Of a DNA stretch of 9,780 bases, positions 1 to 6,415 are shown piece after piece (the stretch's first letter is position 1; every line of letters begins with the position of its first letter). Both the position numbers and the translations under genes were made by a program. The DNA is from Ignavibacteria bacterium. Lineage in GTDB: Bacteria > Bacteroidota > Ignavibacteria > Ignavibacteriales > Melioribacteraceae. The stretch covers positions 1 through 9,780 of the forward strand of contig QILJ01000340.1 in the NCBI GenBank assembly GCA_003233295.1, written 5' to 3'. The notes beneath the pieces are model-generated. The model saw only the letters and a list, made by a program, of their open reading frames with translations, had not been told where the DNA came from and ran no database searches.

Positions 1-593
1 GAGAGATTGATCGACATCTCCCTTGCTTTCTCCGGATCGGAAGTAGTAAGTGATGAGATTGAATTCAAACTATTGAAAATAAAATGAGGATTTATTTGAT
101 ACTTCAGAGATTTTAATTCAGCTTCTTTAACCAATGCTGAAAGTTCAGCTTCTTTGGTAAGGTTCGTTTTAAAATTGTCGTAGTAAATTATTACATAATC
201 CAAAATGATTATCATTATGAAAAGTAGGAGTCCGATAACAAATCGGAAGATCAATGTTGATTCAACAAACGCCTGATAGTCAATAAAGATGCTGGTAATG
301 ATAAAGTAAACAGAATATATCCAAAGAAGTGAAGCAATTGCCGAGGCTATCAGATGATTTATAATCAAATTTGTTATCGAATGGTTTTCGATTGACATAT
401 AATTTGCCGGATACCACAGACTGGTAGCAAAAACGAAAATAAGAAATGCTGAAACCAGTGAATCTGTCAACGCATACTTAAATTCGATTCCGCTAAAAAA
501 ATGTAGAACCAAATAATTAACAAGAGCCAGAATTATCAGCACTGATGCAAACGATGCTAAAATTTTTCTGTTATTTACAAATGGATTTTTCAT
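1..593 (-). CDS. LytS-family sensor histidine kinase, N-terminal part (runs off the left edge)
   Basis: The reverse strand encodes 197 residues from an ATG at 593-591 and stays open to the window edge, so the C-terminal ATPase part is missing. Four hydrophobic stretches (about residues 11-33, 43-62, 74-103, 113-138) form a membrane sensor region. A short charged linker (about 140-164, KEAELSALVKEAELKSLKYQ) leads into the segment INPHFIFNSLNSISSL at 167-182. That is the His-kinase box of the LytS/YehU/AlgZ class, with H170 as the likely phospho-acceptor. Kinases of this class normally phosphorylate a LytTR DNA-binding response regulator encoded next door, which here would lie beyond position 1. 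No clear Shine-Dalgarno precedes the ATG. The two LiaF-like genes upstream on the same strand suggest a shared envelope-sensing role (inference). The family call is firm; the stimulus is unknown. Confidence 0.9.
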   Translation of the reverse strand, partial: MKNPFVNNRKILASFASVLIILALVNYLVLHFFSGIEFKYALTDSLVSAFLIFVFATSLWYPANYMSIENHSITNLIINHLIASAIASLLWIYSVYFIITSIFIDYQAFVESTLIFRFVIGLLLFIMIIILDYVIIYYDNFKTNLTKEAELSALVKEAELKSLKYQINPHFIFNSLNSISSLTTSDPEKAREMSINL

Positions 594-613
594 GTGTTTA
601 TAATTTTTGTTTA

Positions 614-632
614 AAAAACCTTCGAGGTTTTT
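614..632. repeat. Small palindrome, copy 1 of an inverted pair
   Basis: AAAAACCT (614-621), a TCG loop (622-624) and AGGTTTTT (625-632) form a perfect 8-bp stem. On the minus strand the arm is followed by a short run of T, so it could act as a weak intrinsic terminator or attenuator for transcription running from the LiaF-like genes toward the kinase gene. A 17-nt core is repeated exactly in inverse orientation at 694-710, which is more suggestive of a repetitive extragenic palindrome than of a simple terminator. Confidence 0.7.
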
Positions 633-693
633 AAATAAAATAAGTTAGTGAAATCAACAAATTAAATGAGCTATATTAAATTGATTTAGCCGC

Positions 694-710
694 AAAACCT
701 CGAAGGTTTT
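694..710. repeat. Small palindrome, copy 2 of an inverted pair
   Basis: AAAACCT (694-700), a CGA loop (701-703) and AGGTTTT (704-710) form a 7-bp stem. This 17-mer is the exact reverse complement of 615-631, so the two hairpins together bound a roughly 98-bp unit (614-710) inside the 218-bp spacer between the 234-aa LiaF-like gene and the kinase gene. The two arms could also pair with each other in a transcript and form one larger stem. Confidence 0.7.
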
Positions 711-811
711 TATAATCATCTCCTTGTGTGTAAAGGAATTTACATGCTCGTTTCATATGTTTACAATATTCAAACTACTAATGTCATTCACGCATGTTTT
801 TAGCGGGAATC

Positions 812-1516
812 TCAATAAGTTTTCAGATCACCGCCGCCGAATAGGACAAATCCGCGAATTATCAAGACTTTGTTGCTCTCCTGAATTTGATTGGGAGCAA
901 TAATTCGCTTGTCATTAAATCCGCCGAAAATTGATGTTACATTTACAATAACTTTCCAATCTTTTGGAACAAAAATATCAACTCCTCCAAACATAATCGT
1001 TAAATCTAAATAATATGTTCCTTCAGCAAGAGAACAATTGTGAAGATCAATATCAATTCCGCCCAAAATGGTTGTGATCTTTCCTCCCTTGAACGCATTC
1101 GAATGTAAGATCTTTTTGCCACCGCCGAAAATTGCCACTTCATCAATATAATCCATTTCAATTTTGGGATCGTCAACCTCTTTATGGAAATGATTATGTC
1201 CGTCACGCTTAAGAATAATGTATATTCCTAAAATTATCAATAACGCCGGCCAATATTCTGAAAGCCAAAATCTAACGGGAAAATCTGAATAGCGAGTTAA
1301 AAACCAATATCCGCCTACCGCGACTAAAATAACACCAAGGAAATTATCCTTATGATTTATAAGGATGAATAGTCCGGCGAGCATCATTAGTCCTGGAAAT
1401 GAGAAAAGATAATGTGTAAAGTGAAATTGAAGTGGAAGAAAATTTCCCGCTAGAGAGAAAAATCCAACTATTATAAGTAAAACACCAATTAATATTTTTG
1501 CATTATTGTTCTGCAT
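812..1516 (-). CDS. LiaF-like membrane protein, copy B (234 aa)
   Basis: Four hydrophobic segments (about 7-27, 36-54, 59-74, 87-102) make up a LiaF-type transmembrane N-terminus. A His/Asp-rich linker (about 105-122) follows. The C-terminal domain (about 125-234) resembles the LiaF/VraT 'cell wall-active antibiotic response' domain. It has recurrent glycine turns spaced like rungs of a small beta-helix: IFGGG at 129-133, ILGGI at 150-154, MFGGV at 175-179, IFGGF at 196-200 and LFGGG at 225-229. In Firmicutes LiaF restrains the LiaS kinase; here the nearby kinase is LytS-type, so a comparable modulatory role is inference. The ATG is supported by GAGGT (1525-1529 on the reverse strand), 8 nt upstream. 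It is the second gene of a tandem pair, 22 bp after copy A, with the same domain layout and clear sequence similarity throughout the C-terminal half. Confidence 0.85.
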   Translation of the reverse strand: MQNNNAKILIGVLLIIVGFFSLAGNFLPLQFHFTHYLFSFPGLMMLAGLFILINHKDNFLGVILVAVGGYWFLTRYSDFPVRFWLSEYWPALLIILGIYIILKRDGHNHFHKEVDDPKIEMDYIDEVAIFGGGKKILHSNAFKGGKITTILGGIDIDLHNCSLAEGTYYLDLTIMFGGVDIFVPKDWKVIVNVTSIFGGFNDKRIIAPNQIQESNKVLIIRGFVLFGGGDLKTY

Positions 1517-1538
1517 AATTATTTACCTCACAATTAAA

Positions 1539-2198
1539 TTAATTATTTTTAATTTCACCGCCGCCGAATAAAATCAATCCTTTGATGATCAAAACTTTAT
1601 CCTCTTCTGAATATGTTGCTGATGGAATAGATCGTTTATCAGAAAAGCCGCCTATGATTGAAGTTGTCTCAATTCGAACTTTCCAATCACTTGGAATTTT
1701 AAATGATAAACCGCCGAAGATACAAAGAAGATCAATAACGTTTTCTCCTTCAGCAAGTTTGCAGTCTGACAGATTAATCGTGGAACCGCCGAAAATTGCT
1801 GTAACATTTCCGCCGTTAAAATTATCTGAATGGAAATACTTATTACCACCGCCGAAGATGGAGATTTCATTTAGCCTATTGTCCATTTCACTTTTGTAAC
1901 TTCTGCTGAAATTGCTTTTTCTAAAAATGATGTATACCCCTAACAGAATTATTGCAATTGACCAATATTCCGGTATTAGTCCAAGTACTCCAACGATAAT
2001 AAGCACCAAACCGGTTGATTTATTTTGAGCGCTTAAAATAAAAATTGCACCAATGATTATTAGTATTCCCTGCCAACTGAAAATGATCTCTGGTATTATA
2101 AAATCAATAATATCCAGGTTTCTTAATAACAATAATGTGCCTATCGTCATTATTATTAAACCGATCACGTATTTGGGAGCTACACGAGCGTCGTTCAT
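1539..2198 (-). CDS. LiaF-like membrane protein, copy A (219 aa), first gene of the pair
   Basis: Four hydrophobic segments (about 9-26, 40-57, 61-76, 78-92) are followed by a short basic linker (about 93-107) and a LiaF-like C-terminal domain (about 110-219). The same glycine-turn series as in copy B is visible: IFGGG 114-118, IFGGS 135-139, IFGGL 160-164, IIGGF 181-185 and LFGGG 210-214. Segments such as DWKV, GGFxDKR and KVLIIxG are shared with copy B, so the two arose by tandem duplication. The start is fixed by a strong GGAGG four bases before the ATG. The promoter must lie in the divergent region to the right, where a candidate operator is seen at 2258-2287. The product is predicted to sit in the inner membrane and to take part in envelope-stress sensing. 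The function is inferred from the family only. Confidence 0.85.
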   Translation of the reverse strand: MNDARVAPKYVIGLIIMTIGTLLLLRNLDIIDFIIPEIIFSWQGILIIIGAIFILSAQNKSTGLVLIIVGVLGLIPEYWSIAIILLGVYIIFRKSNFSRSYKSEMDNRLNEISIFGGGNKYFHSDNFNGGNVTAIFGGSTINLSDCKLAEGENVIDLLCIFGGLSFKIPSDWKVRIETTSIIGGFSDKRSIPSATYSEEDKVLIIKGLILFGGGEIKNN

Positions 2199-2202
2199 AT
2201 TT

Positions 2203-2207
2203 CCTCC
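2203..2207 (-). promoter_or_regulatory. Strong ribosome binding site of LiaF-like copy A
   Basis: The reverse strand reads GGAGG, AAAT, then the ATG at 2198. This strong anti-anti-Shine-Dalgarno match decides the start of the 219-aa gene. It also shows that this organism uses Shine-Dalgarno initiation for at least some genes, unlike many core Bacteroidetes. Confidence 0.75.
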
Positions 2208-2257
2208 AAAGAATTACAAAATAAAAATATGTATTAAATAATAATGGATAAAGAGTA

Positions 2258-2287
2258 AATCGGTGAATAGCGGTAGGGAATCGGTGA
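2258..2287 (-). promoter_or_regulatory. Candidate operator: two identical 9-bp direct repeats, 12 bp apart
   Basis: AATCGGTGA occurs at 2258-2266 and again at 2279-2287, with exactly 12 bp between, giving a 21-bp period (two helical turns). A third CGGT at 2271-2274 sits midway, so CGGT recurs at 2261, 2271 and 2282, all on one face of the helix. On the minus strand the boxes read TCACCGATT and lie 60-89 bp upstream of the LiaF-like copy A start, where a -35 element would fall for the TATTAT at 2238-2243. LytTR regulators bind 9-bp direct repeats with 12-13 bp spacers. The geometry matches; the base sequence matches the published consensus only partly. The assignment to LytTR is inference from the adjacent LytS-type kinase gene. 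Confidence 0.45.
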
Positions 2288-2302
2288 GTGAATAATAAAT
2301 AG

Positions 2303-2349
2303 CACGCAGATTAAACGGATATAACAGATTTGCACAGATCAAAAAAAAA
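2303..2349. repeat. Four degenerate ~10-bp CRGAT units followed by an A9 tract
   Basis: CAGAT (2307-2311), CGGAT (2316-2320), CAGAT (2325-2329) and CAGAT (2335-2339) recur at 9, 9 and 10 bp, each flanked by A/T. Nine consecutive A's follow at 2341-2349, and a partial further unit (CACAGAAT) occurs at 2363-2370. The unit resembles scattered intergenic repeats I recall from Bacteroidota-related genomes, but this could not be checked. The phasing to one helical turn would fit a curved segment or a repeated protein-binding site. Confidence 0.5.
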
Positions 2350-2430
2350 CGCAATTGAAAAACACAGAATAATTAAAATATTTTTTTACTATAGTTCAAT
2401 TTCTTAAAAATACGGTAATAATATTTTAAA

Positions 2431-2436
2431 TATAAT
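2431..2436 (+). promoter_or_regulatory. Possible -10 hexamer for rmuC
   Basis: A perfect TATAAT lies 90 bp upstream of the rmuC start in very AT-rich sequence. No acceptable -35 hexamer is found 16-18 bp upstream. A weaker alternative is TTGATT (2454-2459), 17 bp, TAACTA (2477-2482), closer to the gene. Neither is compelling in such AT-rich DNA. Confidence 0.2.
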
Positions 2437-2525
2437 AATTCGTTCGATGTTATTTGATTTGTGAATTTTGTATTTTTAACTAAAGTGATTTAAGTATAAC
2501 AAAAACCTGCAGGGAATAAATAATA

Positions 2526-3920
2526 ATGGAAATTAGTTTAATTGTTGGAGTCATTGGTATAATTATCGGTCTGGTAATTTCTTTCTTCTTTACTAAAATG
2601 ATAATGGCAAATAAGATCGAATTGGAAAAAGAGAAGATCGAAAATGAAAATAGCGAAAAAGTTTTGGAGTTGGAGAAAGAAAAATCGCAGCTTGAGGAAA
2701 GGGTAAAGCGAATTGGCGAAATGGAGTCACAGATATTAAAACTAAATGACGAATTGGATACTAAGAAAAATGAAATCACGGAATTAGTAAAAAGGATTGC
2801 CAAGTTAGAAACAGCAATTGAGCAGGAAAGAAAATCTGCCGATGAAAAACTAAAATTATTAGAAGAATCGAAAGAAGAACTGAAGAATGAATTCAAGAAT
2901 CTTTCGAATGAAATACTTGAAGAAAAAAGTAGAAAATTTACCGAAACAAATAAGAAAAACATTGATAGCATTCTATCACCGCTGAAAGAAGAATTCAACC
3001 AGTTCAAAAAAACGGTTGCAGAGACTTATGATAAAGAATCTAGAGACAGAACAGCGCTAAAAACTCAAATTGACAGCTTAAAAGAACTGAATGAAAAGTT
3101 GGGAAAAGAAGCGCTGAGTCTTACTAATGCTTTGAAAGGCGATTCTCAAAAACAAGGCGCTTGGGGTGAGGTTATTCTTGAGCGTGTTCTTGAAGAATCC
3201 GGGCTGCATAAAGGACGAGAGTACGAAACACAGTTATCATTCAATGACGAAGTAGGGAAGAGAAAACGTCCCGATGTCATTGTTCATCTGCCGAATGATA
3301 AGGATGTGATAATCGATTCAAAAGTTTCGATTGTTGCTTATCAGAATTATCATCAAACTGAAGATGAAGAAGAAAAAAAACAATATCTTAAAGAGCATCT
3401 GCAGAGCATTAAAAATCATATTAAAGGACTGAGCCTGAAAAATTACGAAGATATTGAAGAAATAAGAACATTGGATTACGTGCTGATGTTTATCCCGATT
3501 GAATCGGCATTTATGCTTGCAATGGAAAATGACCGTGAACTTTTCAGCCAAGCATTTGAAAAGAATATTGTAATAGTTACACCGAGTACGCTTTTGGTCA
3601 CACTTAAAACGATCCAGAATATCTGGCGCTATGAAAAACAGAATAAACATGCGCAGGAGATCGCTAAAAAAGCAGGCGACCTTTACGATAAATTTGTTAA
3701 CTTTTCCGATTCGCTCACAGAGGTTGGAACAAATTTAGATAGAGCTAAGAAATCTTATGATACTGCAATAAACAGACTGTCAACCGGTAAGGGGAATCTT
3801 ATTTCACAAGCGCAGAAGATCAAAACTCTTGGTATAAAGACTAAAAAAGAATTCTCGTCAAATTTGGTTGATAATGCCGAGGATTTTGAATTATTAGGTA
3901 CTAACGAGAGGGATAAATAA
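2526..3920 (+). CDS. rmuC: RmuC family protein (membrane-anchored DNA recombination/nuclease-fold protein)
   Basis: The 464-aa product has one N-terminal membrane segment (about 4-24), a long Lys/Glu-rich coiled coil (about 30-200) and the RmuC domain (about 205-420). Diagnostic blocks are GAWGEVILERVLEESGL (211-227), KRPDVIVHLPNDKDVIIDSK (247-266), YVLMFIPIESAF (318-329) and a conserved IVTPSTLLVTLKTI-like stretch (350-363). The RPD at 248-250 and the DSK at 264-266 fit the D...DxK core of a PD-(D/E)xK nuclease fold. In E. coli RmuC limits inversions at short inverted repeats; its direct reaction is poorly defined. AGGGA ends 10 nt before the ATG. The start is preferred because the membrane segment begins directly after it. 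It faces away from the LiaF-like genes and is followed 2 bp later by a penicillin-acylase-family gene, so the two are probably cotranscribed. Confidence 0.93.
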   Translation: MEISLIVGVIGIIIGLVISFFFTKMIMANKIELEKEKIENENSEKVLELEKEKSQLEERVKRIGEMESQILKLNDELDTKKNEITELVKRIAKLETAIEQERKSADEKLKLLEESKEELKNEFKNLSNEILEEKSRKFTETNKKNIDSILSPLKEEFNQFKKTVAETYDKESRDRTALKTQIDSLKELNEKLGKEALSLTNALKGDSQKQGAWGEVILERVLEESGLHKGREYETQLSFNDEVGKRKRPDVIVHLPNDKDVIIDSKVSIVAYQNYHQTEDEEEKKQYLKEHLQSIKNHIKGLSLKNYEDIEEIRTLDYVLMFIPIESAFMLAMENDRELFSQAFEKNIVIVTPSTLLVTLKTIQNIWRYEKQNKHAQEIAKKAGDLYDKFVNFSDSLTEVGTNLDRAKKSYDTAINRLSTGKGNLISQAQKIKTLGIKTKKEFSSNLVDNAEDFELLGTNERDK

Positions 3921-3922
3921 TT

Positions 3923-6343
3923 ATGAACAGAACATTAAAGATCGTGTTAAGTCTTGCGGCAACACTGATTGTAATCCTCATTGCATTCGGTATAATATCC
4001 TATTCTGTACTTAAAGGTAAAATTCCGGAATATAACGGTGAGCAAGTTGTAAGCGGGTTAATTAATGACGTACATGTTTATCGTGATAGTTTTGCAGTTC
4101 CTTACATCATTGCAGAAGATGAACTTGATGCTGCATTCGCGCTGGGGTATGTTCACGCTCAAGAACGGTTATTCCAAATGGATATGACAAGAAGGGCTGG
4201 TGAGGGAAGATTAAGCGAAGTTCTGGGAAGCAAAACTATTCCTTTCGATAAAATGTTCAGAACATTAGGTCTGTATAAAACGGTTTGTCGTGATTATGAA
4301 AAATTAAGTCCTATGTCTAAAAAATATTTGGATGCATATTCCAAAGGAGTGAATGCATACATAAAAAGTGCGGATGGCAACTTAACTTTTGAATTTGATG
4401 TGCTGGGTTATGATCCGTATCCTTGGAAGCCGGAACACAGTTTGGTGTTGGCAAAACTGCTGGCTTGGGAATTGAATATAAGCTGGTGGACTGACATTGC
4501 GTTTTCGGACTTGGTGCAGAAATTAGGTATGGAAAAAGTTGCCGAGATAATTCCCGATTTTGATGAAAACGCTCCAACTATTATTCCTTCTAAACTTAAA
4601 AAACTTGCCAAAGTTCCTTTAGGTCTTTACCAAGTTGATAAAAAATACAGGGAATTTGCCGGCTTTGTCGGAACACATATTGGCTCGAATAACTGGGTGG
4701 TTAACGGGAAAAAATCAGAAAGCGGCAGTGTGCTTATTGCTAATGACCCTCATCTTGCATTTCAAGCGCCGGGTAAATTTATGTTTGTGGTTATTAGAAG
4801 TGACAGCTTGAATGGCGAAGGTTTTACAGCGCCGGGGCTACCTGCTTTTATTATCGGTAAGAACCAAAACATTGCTTGGGTATTGACAAATGTTATGGCT
4901 GATGATTCTGATTTTTATATTGAAACGCTTGACTCTACGAAAACTCATTATCTTTTGGATAATGAATGGAAAAAATTGGATATCGCATCAGATACAATTG
5001 TAGTAAAGGATTCTGCGAATGTGATTTTTGATATCGCTAAAACTCACAGAGGTCCGATTATTTCAGGAATTCATCCGTATGATGTACTATACAAAAATAA
5101 GTATCAGGATGAAACTACATTAAGTATGCGGTGGACAGCGCTCGGTTTTACTGATGAAGTTTTTACTCTGCTTTCGGTCAATAAAGCAAAGAATTGGAAA
5201 GATTTTACCGCTGCACTAAAACATTTCGTTGCTCCCGGACAAAATTTTGTTTATGGCGATGATCAAGGAAACATCGGGTATGTCTGTGCTGTCAAACTCC
5301 CTTTGCGAAGCGATAACAGTCCAACAATGGTTTACGACGGTACTACAACAGAACATGATTGGAAAGGCTTTGTGCCGTATAGTAAAATGCCGAAACTATT
5401 TAATCCCTCACAGAATTATATTGCATCAGCTAATAATAAAACAATTAAAGATTTTCCGTATCACATATCAAACCTATGGGAACCTGCATCAAGGATAAAA
5501 AGAATTACCGAGTTTCTGACTTCAAAAGAGACTCATTCAATTGAAGATTTTAAAAAATATCAAATGGATTTCTATTCCTTTTATGCAAAAGATATTACAA
5601 AATATATTGTTGAGGCTTTTGGAGAAGATGAGATTGATGATCAAAATCTGAAATTAGCTGTGGATCTTTTATCGAAGTGGGATTTTGTAATGGATAAACA
5701 AAGTCAGACTCCCACTATCTATGCGGTCTTTTTCCAAAAACTTATGGAGAATATTTTTCTTGATGAGATGGGAAAGGAATTATTCAATGAATATATTTTC
5801 GTGGCGAATGTCCCTTATCGAAAAATTCAAGAGATGTTAAAAAGTGAGGATTCAAGCTGGTGGGATAATATTAAAACCGAGAAGGTTGAAACCAAGAATG
5901 AGATCATTAAACAGAGTCTTATTGATGCAGTTAAAGAATTGGAAGGGAAATTTGGTAATAACGTTGCTGACTGGCAGTGGCGTAATCTTCATTCCGTTAC
6001 TTTTGCACATCCGTTCAGCGGAGCCTCGCCGCTTTTAAGCAAGGTGCTTGATATTGGTCCGTTTCCCATTAGCGGAGATGGGACAACTATTTTTAACACA
6101 GAGTATTCTTTTACTAAACCATATAAATCCAAACTTGGTCCGGCGCTCCGTTTTCTATATGATTTTGCAAAACCGGATGAAGTTAATTTTATTCTTACAA
6201 CCGGAGAAGCCGGGTACTTTATGAGCGATCATTATGATGATATGACAGAAATGTGGTTAAAAGGCAAATATATAAAAGTGAATATCAACACATCTGATAT
6301 TAGTTCAAGGGGATATGATCTTCTACAACTCAGGAAAGAATAA
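3923..6343 (+). CDS. Penicillin acylase family Ntn hydrolase (membrane-anchored precursor)
   Basis: The 806-aa product has the size and block order of the penicillin G acylase/cephalosporin acylase/AHL-acylase family, whose single precursor is cut autocatalytically into alpha and beta chains. The N-terminal hydrophobic segment (about 8-30) has no lipobox cysteine, so it is a signal anchor or uncleaved signal placing the enzyme in the periplasm. The alpha chain carries the family block GYVHAQERLFQMD (75-87). The expected processing site is before S255 in GSNNWVV (254-260), making S255 the nucleophile. Further family blocks are NDPHL (274-278), HRGPI (375-379), ASANN (501-505, with the oxyanion/catalytic Asn at 504 or 505) and GDGTTIFNT (718-726). 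The substrate cannot be read from sequence; amidated acyl compounds such as acyl-homoserine lactones or cell-wall-linked amides are options. It starts 2 bp after rmuC, with GAGAGGGA upstream as ribosome binding site. Confidence 0.92.
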   Translation: MNRTLKIVLSLAATLIVILIAFGIISYSVLKGKIPEYNGEQVVSGLINDVHVYRDSFAVPYIIAEDELDAAFALGYVHAQERLFQMDMTRRAGEGRLSEVLGSKTIPFDKMFRTLGLYKTVCRDYEKLSPMSKKYLDAYSKGVNAYIKSADGNLTFEFDVLGYDPYPWKPEHSLVLAKLLAWELNISWWTDIAFSDLVQKLGMEKVAEIIPDFDENAPTIIPSKLKKLAKVPLGLYQVDKKYREFAGFVGTHIGSNNWVVNGKKSESGSVLIANDPHLAFQAPGKFMFVVIRSDSLNGEGFTAPGLPAFIIGKNQNIAWVLTNVMADDSDFYIETLDSTKTHYLLDNEWKKLDIASDTIVVKDSANVIFDIAKTHRGPIISGIHPYDVLYKNKYQDETTLSMRWTALGFTDEVFTLLSVNKAKNWKDFTAALKHFVAPGQNFVYGDDQGNIGYVCAVKLPLRSDNSPTMVYDGTTTEHDWKGFVPYSKMPKLFNPSQNYIASANNKTIKDFPYHISNLWEPASRIKRITEFLTSKETHSIEDFKKYQMDFYSFYAKDITKYIVEAFGEDEIDDQNLKLAVDLLSKWDFVMDKQSQTPTIYAVFFQKLMENIFLDEMGKELFNEYIFVANVPYRKIQEMLKSEDSSWWDNIKTEKVETKNEIIKQSLIDAVKELEGKFGNNVADWQWRNLHSVTFAHPFSGASPLLSKVLDIGPFPISGDGTTIFNTEYSFTKPYKSKLGPALRFLYDFAKPDEVNFILTTGEAGYFMSDHYDDMTEMWLKGKYIKVNINTSDISSRGYDLLQLRKE

Positions 6344-6415
6344 AACAATTATAAAATCATAAGAAAATAGAAGCATAAAATTGTAAATTACATAGTTAAA
6401 AAATTGTGAGAAAAG

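Larger units (their letters stand above)
2199..2525. other. 327-bp divergent intergenic region
   Basis: No credible ORF is seen here. From left to right it holds the ribosome binding site of LiaF-like copy A, an AT-rich stretch with a TATTAT hexamer on the minus strand (2238-2243) that could be a -10 element, a 9-12-9 direct repeat (2258-2287), a run of ~10-bp CRGAT units ending in nine A's (2307-2349), a palindrome AAAATATTTT (2375-2384), a perfect TATAAT (2431-2436), and AGGGA (2511-2515) as a modest ribosome binding site 10 nt before rmuC. Both divergent promoters should lie here. Confidence 0.7.

Noticed and set aside
654..719. Minus-strand 21-codon ORF preceded by AAGGAG
   Set aside because: The Shine-Dalgarno touches the ATG with no spacer, the ORF runs through the repeated palindrome, and the peptide shows no recognisable features.
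1582..1899. Plus-strand ORF of 105 aa with recurrent PPK/PPM motifs
   Set aside because: It is the antisense image of the FGG-turn codons in the LiaF-like copy A gene; the periodic prolines come from reading GGC-GGT codons backwards.
812..2198. Many copies of CCGCCGAA across the two LiaF-like genes, resembling a DNA repeat array
   Set aside because: Every copy encodes a Phe-Gly-Gly turn in the same reading frame, so the repetition is explained at the protein level.
2480..3007. Minus-strand ORF of 175 aa rich in Ser and Phe
   Set aside because: It lies antisense to the rmuC coiled coil; the Ser/Phe bias is what Glu/Lys-rich codons (GAA, AAA) give in reverse.
6344..6415. Possible terminator or promoter between the acylase gene and metF (ACAATT at 6345-6350 with AATTGT at 6379-6384; TATAAA at 6350-6355)
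   Set aside because: The inverted hexamers are purely AT-rich with a long loop, and no -35 element sits at a proper distance from the TATAAA.
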